The position numbers and the translations under genes are program-made. A model generated the notes under the pieces. That model was not told where the DNA came from. It saw nothing but the letters and a program-made list of their open reading frames with translations, and made no database searches. Shown here piece by piece: positions 44,969 to 54,219 of a stretch of DNA of 64,000 nt. Within the stretch, counting starts at the first letter, position 1; every line of letters begins with the position of its first letter. Source of the stretch: Agreia sp. COWG (GTDB lineage: Bacteria; Actinomycetota; Actinomycetes; Actinomycetales; Microbacteriaceae); NCBI RefSeq assembly GCF_904528075.1, contig NZ_LR882035.1:2542001-2606000 (forward strand). The letters are read 5' to 3'.

Positions 44969-46456
44969 CTACTGCAGTGCGCTGGTCAGCCGGGCGAGGT
45001 TGTCGAGAATGGTCGAGCGCAGCGGCTGCTTCTGCCACTCCTTCAGCGTGAGCTCGCGGCTGAGCTTCCTGTAGCCGTCTTCGATGGCACGCATCTCGGT
45101 CACGAACGAGCGGCCGCGCACCATGAGCGAGACCTCCATATTGAGACTGAACGAGCGCATGTCCATGTTGCTCGAGCCGATGACCGCCACGTCGTCATCG
45201 ATCGTGAAGTGCTTGGCGTGCAGGATGTACGGGGCGCGGTACATGTAGATGCGCACGCCGGCCCTCAAGAGGGCCTCGTAGTACGAGCGCTGGGCGTGAT
45301 AGACCAGCGCCTGGTCGCCGATCTCCGACACGAACAGCTCGACCTCGACCCCGCGCTGGGTGGCCGTCGTGATGGCGTAGAGCATCGCCTCGTCGGGCAC
45401 GAAGTAGGGGCTCGTAACGATGATCTTCGACTGCGCGTAGTAGAGCAGCCCGAGGAACAGACGCAGGTTGTTCTCACCCTCGAAACCGGGGCCGCTCGGC
45501 ACGACCTGGCAATCGAGCGCATCGGGCGCATCCTCGATGATGTCGGGCGTGATGGCATCGGTCTCGCGCATCAGCAGCTCGTTCGTCTCGCTGTACCAGT
45601 CGGTGATGAAGATGGCGTTGAGACCGGCGACGATCGGGCCCTGGAGGCGGGTCATCAGGTCTTGCCACTGCAGGCCGCGGCGGATGTTGCCCGGCTTGTT
45701 GTAGCTGCGATCGATCATGTTCTGCGATCCCATGAAGCCGATCTTGCCGTCGATGATCAGCAGCTTGCGGTGGTTGCGCAGATCCGGTCGCTGATACTTG
45801 CCTCGCAGGGGCTGCACGGGCAGCATGAACGACCACTGCACACCGAGTTCCGTGAGCTTCTTGGTCGTGCGGCGATGATGCGGCGAGCGGATGGATGCGA
45901 TGTGGTCGAGCAGCACGCGCACGGTCACGCCGCGCTTGACGGCCGCCCCCAGGGCATCGAAGAACTCCTTCGACGCGGAGTCGTACGACATGATGTAGAA
46001 CTCGACGTGCACGTATCGGCGGGCCTTCGCCACGTCAAGCGCCATGGCCTCGATCGACTTCGCGTAGTCGCCGATGAGGCTGGCGTTGTTGCCTCCGACG
46101 AGCGGCATCGCGCCCAGATTGCGGTTGAGTTCGACGACGGACTCGAGCCAGGGCGGCCACGCGTGATTCTTGGTGACCAGGTCGATGCCCTCGGTCGTCT
46201 CGAGGATGAACTGATTGATCGCCTGCTGCTTGTCGCGCCGCTTCTTCGGCAGCTTGTAGCTGCCGATGAGGAGGAAGACGAGTACTCCGATGTACGGGAT
46301 GAGAAAGATCGCCATGAGCCACGCCACGGCCGTGGCGGGGCGACGGTTTCGTGGAACGACGATGATCGCGACGACACGCACGATCAAGTCAACGAGCACG
46401 GCGACGATCAGGAGCCATCCGGCCATGCTGATTCCAGCCATGTCTATCCCGGGCAT
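44969..46456 (-). CDS. cls: Cardiolipin synthase
   Basis: 495 residues from the ATG (46456) five bases after AAGGAG. Two N-terminal membrane helices are followed by a polar segment and two PLD domains with HRKLLIIDGKIGFMGSQN and HAKHFTIDDDVAVIGSSN, the HxK(x4)D signatures, both intact. Joins phosphatidylglycerol units into cardiolipin. Confidence 0.95.
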   Translation of the reverse strand: MPGIDMAGISMAGWLLIVAVLVDLIVRVVAIIVVPRNRRPATAVAWLMAIFLIPYIGVLVFLLIGSYKLPKKRRDKQQAINQFILETTEGIDLVTKNHAWPPWLESVVELNRNLGAMPLVGGNNASLIGDYAKSIEAMALDVAKARRYVHVEFYIMSYDSASKEFFDALGAAVKRGVTVRVLLDHIASIRSPHHRRTTKKLTELGVQWSFMLPVQPLRGKYQRPDLRNHRKLLIIDGKIGFMGSQNMIDRSYNKPGNIRRGLQWQDLMTRLQGPIVAGLNAIFITDWYSETNELLMRETDAITPDIIEDAPDALDCQVVPSGPGFEGENNLRLFLGLLYYAQSKIIVTSPYFVPDEAMLYAITTATQRGVEVELFVSEIGDQALVYHAQRSYYEALLRAGVRIYMYRAPYILHAKHFTIDDDVAVIGSSNMDMRSFSLNMEVSLMVRGRSFVTEMRAIEDGYRKLSRELTLKEWQKQPLRSTILDNLARLTSALQ

Positions 46457-46515
46457 GCGCACTCCTTATGAGGGCAGTGAGCCCACCGATAACCGTAGCG
46501 CGCGGAGGGGGTGAC

Positions 46516-46692
46516 TCAGATGCGTGGCGCGGGCATCTGCGCCCGCTTCGCGCGCTCCTCTGCCTCGATCTTCGAGTATGCGCGACGCTCATGCTTGTCT
46601 GCCCGCAGAATGACGTACATCACCAGCCAGAACACCAAGCCGACGAGCACGGTGGGCGCGAGTACGGCCAATGCGGCGAGAAGGTCATCCAT
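46516..46692 (-). CDS. 58-residue membrane protein
   Basis: One long helix (LAALAVLAPTVLVGLVFWLV) followed by a basic amphipathic tail (DKHERRAYSKIEAEERAKR) and PAPRI. Likely start ATG at 46692, which is preceded by weak signals. It lies between cls and another small gene, all on the minus strand. The charged tail after the helix is a common form of small lysS-linked membrane proteins in Microbacteriaceae. Function unknown. Confidence 0.6.
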   Translation of the reverse strand: MDDLLAALAVLAPTVLVGLVFWLVMYVILRADKHERRAYSKIEAEERAKRAQMPAPRI

Positions 46693-46705
46693 AACGTGGG
46701 CTAGT

Positions 46706-46867
46706 TTAGCCGCCCTTGGTGATGATGCCGTAGACGCCGGTGCCGATCAGGTAGAGGGCGACCCCGCCCACGACGATCCAGATGAGCAGGCGCCCGTTGC
46801 TGACCTCGCCCGGCTTTTTCTTCTTGTCGTCGTCGAGAGGGTTCTTGTTACCACCGAAGAAGCTCAT
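46706..46867 (-). CDS. 53-residue membrane protein
   Basis: Begins MSFFGGNKNPLDDDKKKKPG, then one membrane helix (LLIWIVVGGVALYLIGTGVYG) and ITKGG. The frame is well ordered with Lys-rich and hydrophobic blocks, and it is tightly linked to lysS (10 bp) and 46516-46692. Function unknown. Confidence 0.65.
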   Translation of the reverse strand: MSFFGGNKNPLDDDKKKKPGEVSNGRLLIWIVVGGVALYLIGTGVYGIITKGG

Positions 46868-46877
46868 GTGCCAGACC

Positions 46878-48389
46878 CTACTTCACCAGCGGGAAGAGGA
46901 TCGTCTCGCGGATTCCCAGGCCGGTGAGGGCCATCAGCAGGCGATCGATACCCATGCCGAGGCCACCGGACGGCGGCATGCCGAACTCGAGGGCACGCAA
47001 GAACTCCTCGTCGAGCCGCATCGCCTCGACGTCTCCTGCCGCACCCTGCTTGGCCTGCGCGATGAAACGCTCGCGCTGGATAACCGGGTCGACGAGCTCT
47101 GAATAGGCCGTCGCGAGCTCGAAGCCGTTGATGTAGAGGTCCCACTTCTCGACGACGCCGTCGATGGAGCGGTGCGCGCGGGTGAGCGGGCTGGTCTCGA
47201 CCGGGAAGTCCATGACGAACGTCGGCCTGGTGAGGCCCGACTTCACGAAGTGCTCCCACAACTCCTCGACGAGCTTGCCGTGGTTGGCGAGGTGCACCTC
47301 GACGCCCTCGCGGTCGGCGAGCGCCTGCAGTTCGTCGACGGGCGTCTCCGGCGAGATGTCGATTCCGGCCGCATCCGACAACGAGTGGTACATGCTGATG
47401 CGATCCCACTGGCCGCCGAGGTCGAACTCGGTGCCGTCGGCCCACGTCACGACGTGCGAGCCGGCCACCGCCATGGCGGCGTTCTGGATGAGGGTCTGGG
47501 TGAGGTCGGCCATGGTGTTGTAGTCGCCATAGGCCTCGTACGACTCGAGCATCGCGAACTCAGGCGAGTGAGTGGAGTCCGCGCCCTCGTTGCGGAAGTT
47601 GCGGTTGATCTCGAAGACCCTGTCGATGCCGCCGACCACGGCGCGCTTCAGGAACAACTCGGGTGCGATACGAAGAAAGAGCTCGGTGTCGAACGCATTG
47701 CTGTGCGTGGCGAAGGGACGTGCGCTCGCGCCGCCGTGCATGGTCTGCAGCATCGGGGTCTCGACCTCGATGTAGTCGCGCTCGGCGAACGTCTGGCGAA
47801 GCGAGGCGACGGCCTTGGCGCGGGTGCGCACGACCTCCCTGGCCTGGTCCCGCACGATGAGGTCGAGGTAGCGGCTGCGCACACGGGTCTCTTCGCTGAG
47901 TTCGGAGTGCAGGTTCGGCAGGGGCAGCAGGGCCTTCGAGGCGATCTGCCACTCGGCGACCATGATCGACAGCTCGCCACGACGGCTCGAGATGACCTCG
48001 CCCTTGACGAAGACGTGGTCTCCCAGGTCGACGAGCTCCTTCCACTCGGCAAGTGAGTGCTCACCGACCTGCGCAAGCGACACCATGGCCTGGATGCGGC
48101 TGCCATCGCCGGACTGCAGGCTCGCGAAGCACAGTTTTCCCGTGTTGCGGGCGAAGACGATGCGGCCAGCGACACCGACGATGTCGCCCGTGGTGTCGTC
48201 GGCCTCGAGCGCCTCGTACTTCGCGCGCACCGCCGGGATCGTGGTCGTGACGGGAACGGCAACGGGGTACGCCTCGGCACCGGATGCGATCAGCCGCTCC
48301 CGCTTCGCCAGCCTGACGAGCTTCTGCTCAGCGGCCTCTGCCCGTTGCTCGTCGTCGGTCGGTTCGCTGGGCGTGGGTGCATCAGTCAT
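46878..48389 (-). CDS. lysS: Lysyl-tRNA synthetase, class II
   Basis: 503 residues. N-terminal OB-fold for the anticodon ([19 protein letters not shown]), then the class II core with motif 2 around [14 protein letters not shown] and motif 3 [10 protein letters not shown]. Complete and of standard length. Charges tRNA-Lys. A short acidic extension precedes the OB-fold. Confidence 0.97.
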   Translation of the reverse strand: MTDAPTPSEPTDDEQRAEAAEQKLVRLAKRERLIASGAEAYPVAVPVTTTIPAVRAKYEALEADDTTGDIVGVAGRIVFARNTGKLCFASLQSGDGSRIQAMVSLAQVGEHSLAEWKELVDLGDHVFVKGEVISSRRGELSIMVAEWQIASKALLPLPNLHSELSEETRVRSRYLDLIVRDQAREVVRTRAKAVASLRQTFAERDYIEVETPMLQTMHGGASARPFATHSNAFDTELFLRIAPELFLKRAVVGGIDRVFEINRNFRNEGADSTHSPEFAMLESYEAYGDYNTMADLTQTLIQNAAMAVAGSHVVTWADGTEFDLGGQWDRISMYHSLSDAAGIDISPETPVDELQALADREGVEVHLANHGKLVEELWEHFVKSGLTRPTFVMDFPVETSPLTRAHRSIDGVVEKWDLYINGFELATAYSELVDPVIQRERFIAQAKQGAAGDVEAMRLDEEFLRALEFGMPPSGGLGMGIDRLLMALTGLGIRETILFPLVK

Positions 48390-48468
48390 GCGGGCGCATC
48401 TCTCCTAGGGTCTGGGGCGAGTTTACCGGCTCGGGCTCGTCGCCTCTGTCTGACCCCAGCAGACAAGG

Positions 48469-48678
48469 CTACGCCCCGACGCGCAGCTCCACCGGATCTA
48501 CGACGCTGGGGCTGGGGCACTCTGTGCCCTCCGAGAGGGAAGTCCACGAGAGGTCGACGAGCCGCTCAGCGATCACGGTCGAGCTCGCGTCATAGGCACG
48601 TACGGTGATGGTCTCCGGCGTGTTCGTCGACACCGAGATGTGCCATCTGCCCGGCGCTCCAGACGTCGGTGAGTTCAT
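48469..48678 (-). CDS. 69-residue protein, unknown
   Basis: Beta-rich: RWHISVSTNTPETITVRAYD then VIAERLVDLSWTSL and a Cys in TECPSPSV. No signal peptide or membrane helix. It is divergent from 48694. Low support beyond an open frame of normal composition. Confidence 0.4.
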   Translation of the reverse strand: MNSPTSGAPGRWHISVSTNTPETITVRAYDASSTVIAERLVDLSWTSLSEGTECPSPSVVDPVELRVGA

Positions 48679-48693
48679 GGGTAGATTGCGCGT

Positions 48694-48960
48694 ATGAATA
48701 CGACGAAGTGGGTGCGCGTTCTTCTTGTCGCTGGGGTCGTCGCCGTGATCGTGGGCCTCGTCCTGGTCGTGACGGCTCCGCAGCCGCCGCGCTCGTTCGG
48801 CTGGTTCGCCTATGCACCGCTTTCCGAAGAGACGTTCAGTCCCGACCGAGGTGGCTTCGTGCCGCTGTCAGCTGCTATCGGGATCACCGTCTGCGCGATC
48901 GGCTGCGCGGCGCTGACGTTCGTCTTGGGCTTCGCACTCGGCCGTCGCCGCGCAGAATGA
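48694..48960 (+). CDS. 88-residue two-helix membrane protein
   Basis: First helix VRVLLVAGVVAVIVGLVLVV, an outside loop with PPRSFGWFAYAPLSEETF, second helix VCAIGCAALTFVLGFALG and a basic end. Typical small actinobacterial membrane protein with a W-F-A-Y-A-P loop; function unknown. Confidence 0.6.
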   Translation: MNTTKWVRVLLVAGVVAVIVGLVLVVTAPQPPRSFGWFAYAPLSEETFSPDRGGFVPLSAAIGITVCAIGCAALTFVLGFALGRRRAE

Positions 48961-49094
48961 GCGTGGGGTGCCGGTTGCCAGGCACCAGTTCCTGCTGTGA
49001 TCTCCGAGCCCGCCCGTTCGACGCATCGAGCAGGACTGGCGACCGAGGAAACTCTCTGGGCGAACGGACGCTGCGAAGCAGTCGTCCAGTCCTG

Positions 49095-49982
49095 CTACCC
49101 CAGGTAGATCGTCTCGTTGTCGATGAGCCGGGTCGATCCGACCTTCGCGGCGACGAGCACGATGGCGCGGCCCCGGTGATCGTCGTCGACGGGCGAGAAC
49201 GTGGCCGGATCGACTACGGCGAGGTAGTCGACCTGCACGAGAGGCTCCCCCATCGCGACGGATTGCGCTGCGGCGATGACGGTGTCGATGCCGCGGTCTG
49301 CGGCAGACTCCGCGGCCTCGAGCATCTGCGAGAGCACGCGTGAGGCGCGGCGCTCCCTCTCATCGAGAAAGCGGTTGCGGCTCGAGAGGGCGAGACCGTC
49401 GTCTTCGCGCACGGTGGGGACGACCTCGATGCTGGTGGCGATATCGAGGTCGGTGATCATGCGACCGACGAGGAAGGCCTGCTGAGCATCCTTCTGGCCG
49501 AACAGCACGATGTCGGGCCTCACGATGTTGAGCAGCTTCGACACGACGGTGAGAACGCCGTCGAAGTGTCCGGCGCGGCTACGACCCTCGAGCGTGTTTC
49601 CTGCGCGACCGGCCGAAACGATGGTCTGGGTCGTTCCAGACGGGTACATAGCGTCGACGGCAGGAGCGAAGACGACAAGGCTCGTCGAATGCGACGGCCC
49701 CGACACCGCAGACAGCGTTACGACGTCGGCTTCGAGGTCGCGGGGATATCGCTGCAGATCCTCCGCGGCGTTGAACTGGGTCGGGTTCACGAAGATCGAC
49801 ACCACGACGATTTCGGCGAGCTCCGTGGCCCGCTCGACGAGCGCGACGTGGCCGTTGTGCAGCGCACCCATCGTGGGCACGAGGGCGACTCGGGGCGAGG
49901 CGACTCCCGCTGCGACGAGCGCCGCCTTCTCACGCGCGATGAGGGCTCGTACGCCCGCGATCGAATCGACTGTCTCGGTCAC
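49095..49982 (-). CDS. panC: Pantothenate synthetase
   Basis: 295 residues from the GTG at 49982, which has GAGGAG before it. VPTMGALHNGHVALVERA (ATP-binding HxGH) and FVNPTQF at the front, then DIVLFGQKDAQQAFLV, are standard for PanC. Joins pantoate and beta-alanine. The longer open frame upstream is not the gene. It follows a DUF2520 gene, an arrangement typical for actinobacteria. Confidence 0.97.
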   Translation of the reverse strand: MTETVDSIAGVRALIAREKAALVAAGVASPRVALVPTMGALHNGHVALVERATELAEIVVVSIFVNPTQFNAAEDLQRYPRDLEADVVTLSAVSGPSHSTSLVVFAPAVDAMYPSGTTQTIVSAGRAGNTLEGRSRAGHFDGVLTVVSKLLNIVRPDIVLFGQKDAQQAFLVGRMITDLDIATSIEVVPTVREDDGLALSSRNRFLDERERRASRVLSQMLEAAESAADRGIDTVIAAAQSVAMGEPLVQVDYLAVVDPATFSPVDDDHRGRAIVLVAAKVGSTRLIDNETIYLG

Positions 49983-50049
49983 CGGGGAACTCCTCACTAG
50001 GGGCAGCAGGCGCGCATTCCGCTCGGCGGCCACCCTCGATGCTAGTGCC

Positions 50050-50748
50050 TCAGTCGTCCCTCGCCCGCTGCAGGGCGTTCTCCACGGCCGAGCGCACGAG
50101 AGGGCCGAGCACGAGCCCAGGAGACTCGATGCCGATCGATGCGAGCAGCCCGGTGGCCTGGTCGACGATGGCGCTGGAGAACGTGGTCGCCGTCTCGATC
50201 GCCTCGGCGTAGGCCGCCCGATCCTTCTCCGCAACCACCACGGGCTCACCCCCCATCTCGACGACCAGTGCCTGTCCGATCGGCAGCACGGGTGCGGGCG
50301 CCGTGACGGCGAACCAGGTTCCCGCCAGGCGTGCGATGTCGACGCTCGACCCGGTGAACTGCATGGCCGGATGCACCGCAAGCGGGATCGCGCCCGCCGC
50401 GAGCGCCGGCGTGAGGACCCCGATTCCCACACCCGGGGCCGTGTGCATCACGAGCTGCCCGGGCTGCCAGGAGCCCGTGGCGGCGAGGCCCTCGACGAGC
50501 GACGCGAGCTCGCCCTGCGGCACGGCGAGGATCACCAGTTCACTGCGCTCGATGAGCGCGGGCATCTCGAGGATGGGTACGCCGGGCAGGATGGCATCGG
50601 CCCGCTCGCGGCTCTCGTCGGAGATGGCCGCGATCCCGACGACGGCATGGCCGGCACCGGCCAGGGCGGCTCCCAGAATGGGGCCGACCCGACCGGCACC
50701 GACGATTCCGATGCCGAGACGACCGCTTCGCTGGCTGGGACTGCTCAT
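50050..50748 (-). CDS. Rossmann-fold and DUF2520 domain protein
   Basis: 232 residues. N-terminal NAD(P)-binding segment RLGIGIVGAGRVGPILGAAL and ILAVPQGELASLV, then a helical DUF2520 domain with PLAVHPAMQF. Such proteins resemble NADP oxidoreductases of the ketopantoate-reductase kind and are found beside panC. They may contribute to pantothenate synthesis. Its ATG overlaps the stop of the PH-domain gene (ATGA). Confidence 0.88.
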   Translation of the reverse strand: MSSPSQRSGRLGIGIVGAGRVGPILGAALAGAGHAVVGIAAISDESRERADAILPGVPILEMPALIERSELVILAVPQGELASLVEGLAATGSWQPGQLVMHTAPGVGIGVLTPALAAGAIPLAVHPAMQFTGSSVDIARLAGTWFAVTAPAPVLPIGQALVVEMGGEPVVVAEKDRAAYAEAIETATTFSSAIVDQATGLLASIGIESPGLVLGPLVRSAVENALQRARDD

Positions 50749-52376
50749 ATCAATTCCTCCGGCGGCGACGATGGCGGGAATGGGGCGAGGGGAGCGACAG
50801 GCGCGAACGATGACGACGGTGCGCGAGACGGGCCCGTGCCCTCGGCAGCACCCGCCTCCGACGCCGCGGCCGTGATGACACCGAAGGCCGTCTGAGCGTG
50901 CGCTCGATCGAGAATGGCGAGACGCGCAGACACGGGGCCGGCCACGGTGTCGAGCGTCAGCGTGCACAGATCGAGCGCGCGGTGCACGGGGCCCTGGCTG
51001 AGCCTCAGGCTCTGGATCCGGGCTGTCGGCACCACGGCCAGCTGCCGCCACACGACGCCCTTGCGCAGCAGAACCGCGTCGGGCGTGACCGCGTAGCCTG
51101 TGCGGCGCCATGAGAACGGCCGTAGCCAGCGGCCTCGGCTCGGTGCGGGCACGAAAGCCTGGCCGTCACCGGCAGACGAACCGGATGCGACCATGCCCGC
51201 CAGGATCAGATGCCGGGTGTCCGCTCCGGCGAGGCCGGGCAGCAGCAGTCCGAGCACCTTGTCGACGTCGCCGCGGGTGCCGACCGGCAGCATCGTGGTG
51301 GCGGGCTCCGCGCTCGATCCGCTCGAGGCGTGACCCGCACGATTGATACGCACGGTCCACCAGCCGAACGGCCGCCAGAGCAGAGGCTGGTGCACCTCGA
51401 TGGCGTGGATGCGGCCGGGCGGGAGCGTGTCGTTCGAGGTGGTCAGCAGCCCGAAGCCCACTCGCACGCCGTCGGGCGTCGACGCGATGGAGAAGCGCAG
51501 CGAGCGCGTCACCTTGCGCACGAAGTACCCGGCGCTTCCGAGGATCGCCGGCACGATCAGAAAGACGAAGCCGAACTCCCGTCCACTCGCGGCCAGCACG
51601 CTCAGCGCCACGATTCCGGCGATCGTGAACACGGTCGCGCCGCTGACGAGCAGCGATCCCGCGAGGCGCAACGGCGAGATGCGCACCACGGATTCGGGTG
51701 ACACCTCCGCCGGATCGAACTCGGGGGCCAGCAACTCCGTGACCCGCCGGCCGATGACGCCGGCCGCGCCCGCGGCATCCGGCACCGTGGCGACCGCCGC
51801 CTCTTCTCTGCGCCGGGCCGACGCCAGAAGCAGGATGTCGCGGCGGAGCCTGTCGACGTCACCCGAGCGCAGGTACGCGAGCTGCACCTTGGCGTCTTGA
51901 CCGGCCACGCTCAGCTCGAGCCGCGCCGCCCCGAACAGGCGGGCGACGAACGGACGCGTCACCGCGATGCCCTGGATGCGGTCGAGTCGAGCCTGGCGAT
52001 GGGTGCGGAACAGGATGCCGCTACGCACCTCGACCGCCTCGTCGTTGATGCGGTAGGTGTGCATTCGCCACGACAGGGTGAAGGCGACGACGCCGATCGC
52101 GATGCCGCCGAGCACGATTGCGAGCGCCCAGCCGAGGTGACCGCGCACATAGAGGTCTTCGACGATGTCACCCCCGTCGGGGCCGCCGAAGAAGAGCTCG
52201 ATCAGCCGTTCGCGGATGTTCGCTAGAAAGAAGCCGATCACCGCGATCAGGGCGATCCCGCCCTTGAGCAGCGGCGTCGCCGGGTGCAGCCGCAGCCATT
52301 CGCCACCGCCGGGCAGGGCCGGCTCTGGCAGGGCCGGCTCTGGCAGGGCCGGCATCGGGGGAATGGCCTCGCTCAC
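50745..52376 (-). CDS. PH-domain membrane protein (YdbT type)
   Basis: 543 residues, GTG start overlapping the previous stop (GTGA). A Pro-rich start with a repeated PALPEPALPEPALPG is followed by membrane helices and three bPH_2-type domains: RTHRQARLDRIQGIAVTRPF, the middle with LPPGRIHAIEVHQPLLW and the last with VVWRQLAVVPTARIQSLRLS. The pair with the next gene matches YdbS/YdbT. Role unknown, membrane-associated. Confidence 0.85.
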   Translation of the reverse strand: MSEAIPPMPALPEPALPEPALPGGGEWLRLHPATPLLKGGIALIAVIGFFLANIRERLIELFFGGPDGGDIVEDLYVRGHLGWALAIVLGGIAIGVVAFTLSWRMHTYRINDEAVEVRSGILFRTHRQARLDRIQGIAVTRPFVARLFGAARLELSVAGQDAKVQLAYLRSGDVDRLRRDILLLASARRREEAAVATVPDAAGAAGVIGRRVTELLAPEFDPAEVSPESVVRISPLRLAGSLLVSGATVFTIAGIVALSVLAASGREFGFVFLIVPAILGSAGYFVRKVTRSLRFSIASTPDGVRVGFGLLTTSNDTLPPGRIHAIEVHQPLLWRPFGWWTVRINRAGHASSGSSAEPATTMLPVGTRGDVDKVLGLLLPGLAGADTRHLILAGMVASGSSAGDGQAFVPAPSRGRWLRPFSWRRTGYAVTPDAVLLRKGVVWRQLAVVPTARIQSLRLSQGPVHRALDLCTLTLDTVAGPVSARLAILDRAHAQTAFGVITAAASEAGAAEGTGPSRAPSSSFAPVAPLAPFPPSSPPEELI

Positions 52377-52858
52377 AGGCCGGCCCGACGCGTCTCGGCG
52401 AGCCCGACGAGGGTGTCGCGAAGCGCATCGGCGTCGGCATCCGCGAGGCCGGGGAGGGTGACGCCCGTCGCCGCCGCGGCCGTCACGAATCGCAACTCGG
52501 CGAGGCCGAGCAGCCGCGCGACCGGTCCGCGATTGATGTCGATGAGTTGCATCCGTCCGTACGGAACGGACACCACTCGGTGGAACATGATGCCGCGTCG
52601 GAAGAGCAGGTCGTCCGCCCTCAGCTGGTAGCCGTAGGAACGCACCCGCCGGGGCGCGACGAAGAACATCACGACCGTGATGGCCACCGCGACCCCGACG
52701 GCGATCCAGCCGAACGGCTGCGCGAACCAACCGGTCAGCGAGAAGGTGAGGGTCGCGCCGATGGCGATCACTCCGAACAGGGTGACGCTCGCGATCTCGA
52801 GGCCCAGGTACTTGGGACTCAGCCGCTGCCATTCTCCGTCGATGTCGAGTCTCGGCAT
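52373..52858 (-). CDS. PH-domain membrane protein (YdbS type)
   Basis: 161 residues: two membrane helices (about 19-40, 46-67) and one bPH_2 domain with GIMFHRVVSVPYGRMQLIDI. First gene of the YdbS/YdbT pair. It overlaps the following gene by GTGA. Confidence 0.88.
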   Translation of the reverse strand: MPRLDIDGEWQRLSPKYLGLEIASVTLFGVIAIGATLTFSLTGWFAQPFGWIAVGVAVAITVVMFFVAPRRVRSYGYQLRADDLLFRRGIMFHRVVSVPYGRMQLIDINRGPVARLLGLAELRFVTAAAATGVTLPGLADADADALRDTLVGLAETRRAGL

Positions 52859-52864
52859 GGGGGC

Positions 52865-53320
52865 TCAGGCCTCCGGTGTGAAGTCGTCGGGCGGCAAGGT
52901 GCAGAGCTGCTCGGCGACGAGTCCCGCCACGAGCAGAACGATGCCCCCCACAGCCGTTGCGATCGACAGCCAGAGCGACGAGACCCCCGGCACGATCGTG
53001 CGCGACAGCACGTAGGCGACACTGCCGATGCCGAAGCCGGCGACCAGGCTGCCCACATGGCTCGACGCCTTGGCGAGAACGACCACTCGCATGGCGCGGA
53101 AAGGGTTGACCTCACGCTTGACCGTGCCGCGGATCGCGCGGTGAATGGGCACCGCGAATGCCAGCACGATCGCGCCGGCGGCGGCCAGGGTGATCGGCAG
53201 GGTCACGGGCGGAACGAGGATGGCTCGACCGCTCGACGCGAGGCTCAGCTGAACGAGGAACCCCACGACCACTCCGACGACGGCGAGGGCCAGGATCGAC
53301 AGGGGGCGCGTGCGCTTCAC
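52865..53320 (-). CDS. DUF3180 membrane protein
   Basis: 151 residues from the GTG at 53320 (GGAG upstream). Four helices with RGTVKREVNPFRAMRVVVLA, the DUF3180 hallmark, and a Gly/Ser-rich third helix. Found between folK and the PH-domain genes in many actinobacteria. Function unknown. Confidence 0.88.
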   Translation of the reverse strand: MKRTRPLSILALAVVGVVVGFLVQLSLASSGRAILVPPVTLPITLAAAGAIVLAFAVPIHRAIRGTVKREVNPFRAMRVVVLAKASSHVGSLVAGFGIGSVAYVLSRTIVPGVSSLWLSIATAVGGIVLLVAGLVAEQLCTLPPDDFTPEA

Positions 53321-54219
53321 AGGGACTCCACGTTCAGGGGGCGGGCGGCGTTCTCTGTCGCAGCGAGCAGGGCATCGACGCGACCGTGGCCGGGCAGAAT
53401 CGCCTCTGGGTCGATCTCGAGCCAGGGCGCGAGAACGAAATCTCGCTGCCACGCGCGCGGGTGCGGCAGGATGAGCGACTCGTCGGACTGCTGAAGTTCG
53501 CCGTAGGTGATGATGTCGATGTCGAGGGTGCGATCGCCCCATCGCTCGTCGCGCACGCGACCGTGATTCTGCTCGATGTCGTTGACGGCCGCGAGCAGCG
53601 CTCGAGGGGGAAGGCTCGTGCCGACCATCGCCACGGCGTTGATGTACCGCGGGGCATCGAGATCGACCCCGTGCAGCTTCACGGCCGCGGTCTCGTAGAG
53701 ACTCGAGGCCGACAGGACGCTCACGCCAGCGATGCGGTCGACGTCGGCGAGAGCGCCGTAGATGGTCTCGCCGCGCGCTCCGAGGTTGCTGCCGAAGGCG
53801 AGAACCGCCACCGTGCGAACGTCCCGTGGCCGGGTGATCGTGATCGACACGTCGGCGAACGGCACGGGGATCGGCGCATCCGGCTTGTGCACCGTGACGC
53901 GCACGCGTCGGGCGACGGCATGGGCGAGCACCAACGACGCCACGCGTTCCGCGAGCGTCTCGATCAGGTCGACAGGCTCGGATGCGACGGCCTCGGCCAC
54001 CTCGATCGCCAACTCTCCGTAGTGCAGTGTCTGTTCGAGGTCATCGCCTGCTGCGGCCCCGGCCGTGTCGAGCCAGACCACGAGGTCGAGCAGGAAGATC
54101 TGGCCGTTGGCGCGCTCGAAGTCGAAGACGCCGTGATGCGCGAACACTTCGAGGCCGGTCAGGGTGAGGGTGTCGAGCTCGTCGGTCGGAGTGATGCTGG
54201 AAGTCGTGTTCGACGTCAT
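53317..54219 (-). CDS. folBK: Dihydroneopterin aldolase - HPPK fusion
   Basis: 300 residues. N-terminal FolB with LTGLEVFAHHGVFDFERANG and the catalytic Lys in VTVHKPDAPI; C-terminal FolK with LAFGSNLGARGETI, ERWGDRTLDIDIITYG and LPHPRAWQRDFVL. Makes hydroxymethyl-dihydropterin and pyrophosphorylates it. Overlaps folP by ATGA. The fusion channels successive folate steps in one chain. Confidence 0.95.
   Translation of the reverse strand: MTSNTTSSITPTDELDTLTLTGLEVFAHHGVFDFERANGQIFLLDLVVWLDTAGAAAGDDLEQTLHYGELAIEVAEAVASEPVDLIETLAERVASLVLAHAVARRVRVTVHKPDAPIPVPFADVSITITRPRDVRTVAVLAFGSNLGARGETIYGALADVDRIAGVSVLSASSLYETAAVKLHGVDLDAPRYINAVAMVGTSLPPRALLAAVNDIEQNHGRVRDERWGDRTLDIDIITYGELQQSDESLILPHPRAWQRDFVLAPWLEIDPEAILPGHGRVDALLAATENAARPLNVESL

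Noticed and set aside
52316-52356. Tandem 15-bp repeats at the start of the YdbT-type gene
   Set aside because: They are coding and give the PALPE repeat in a Pro-rich N-terminus; in frame and ordinary.
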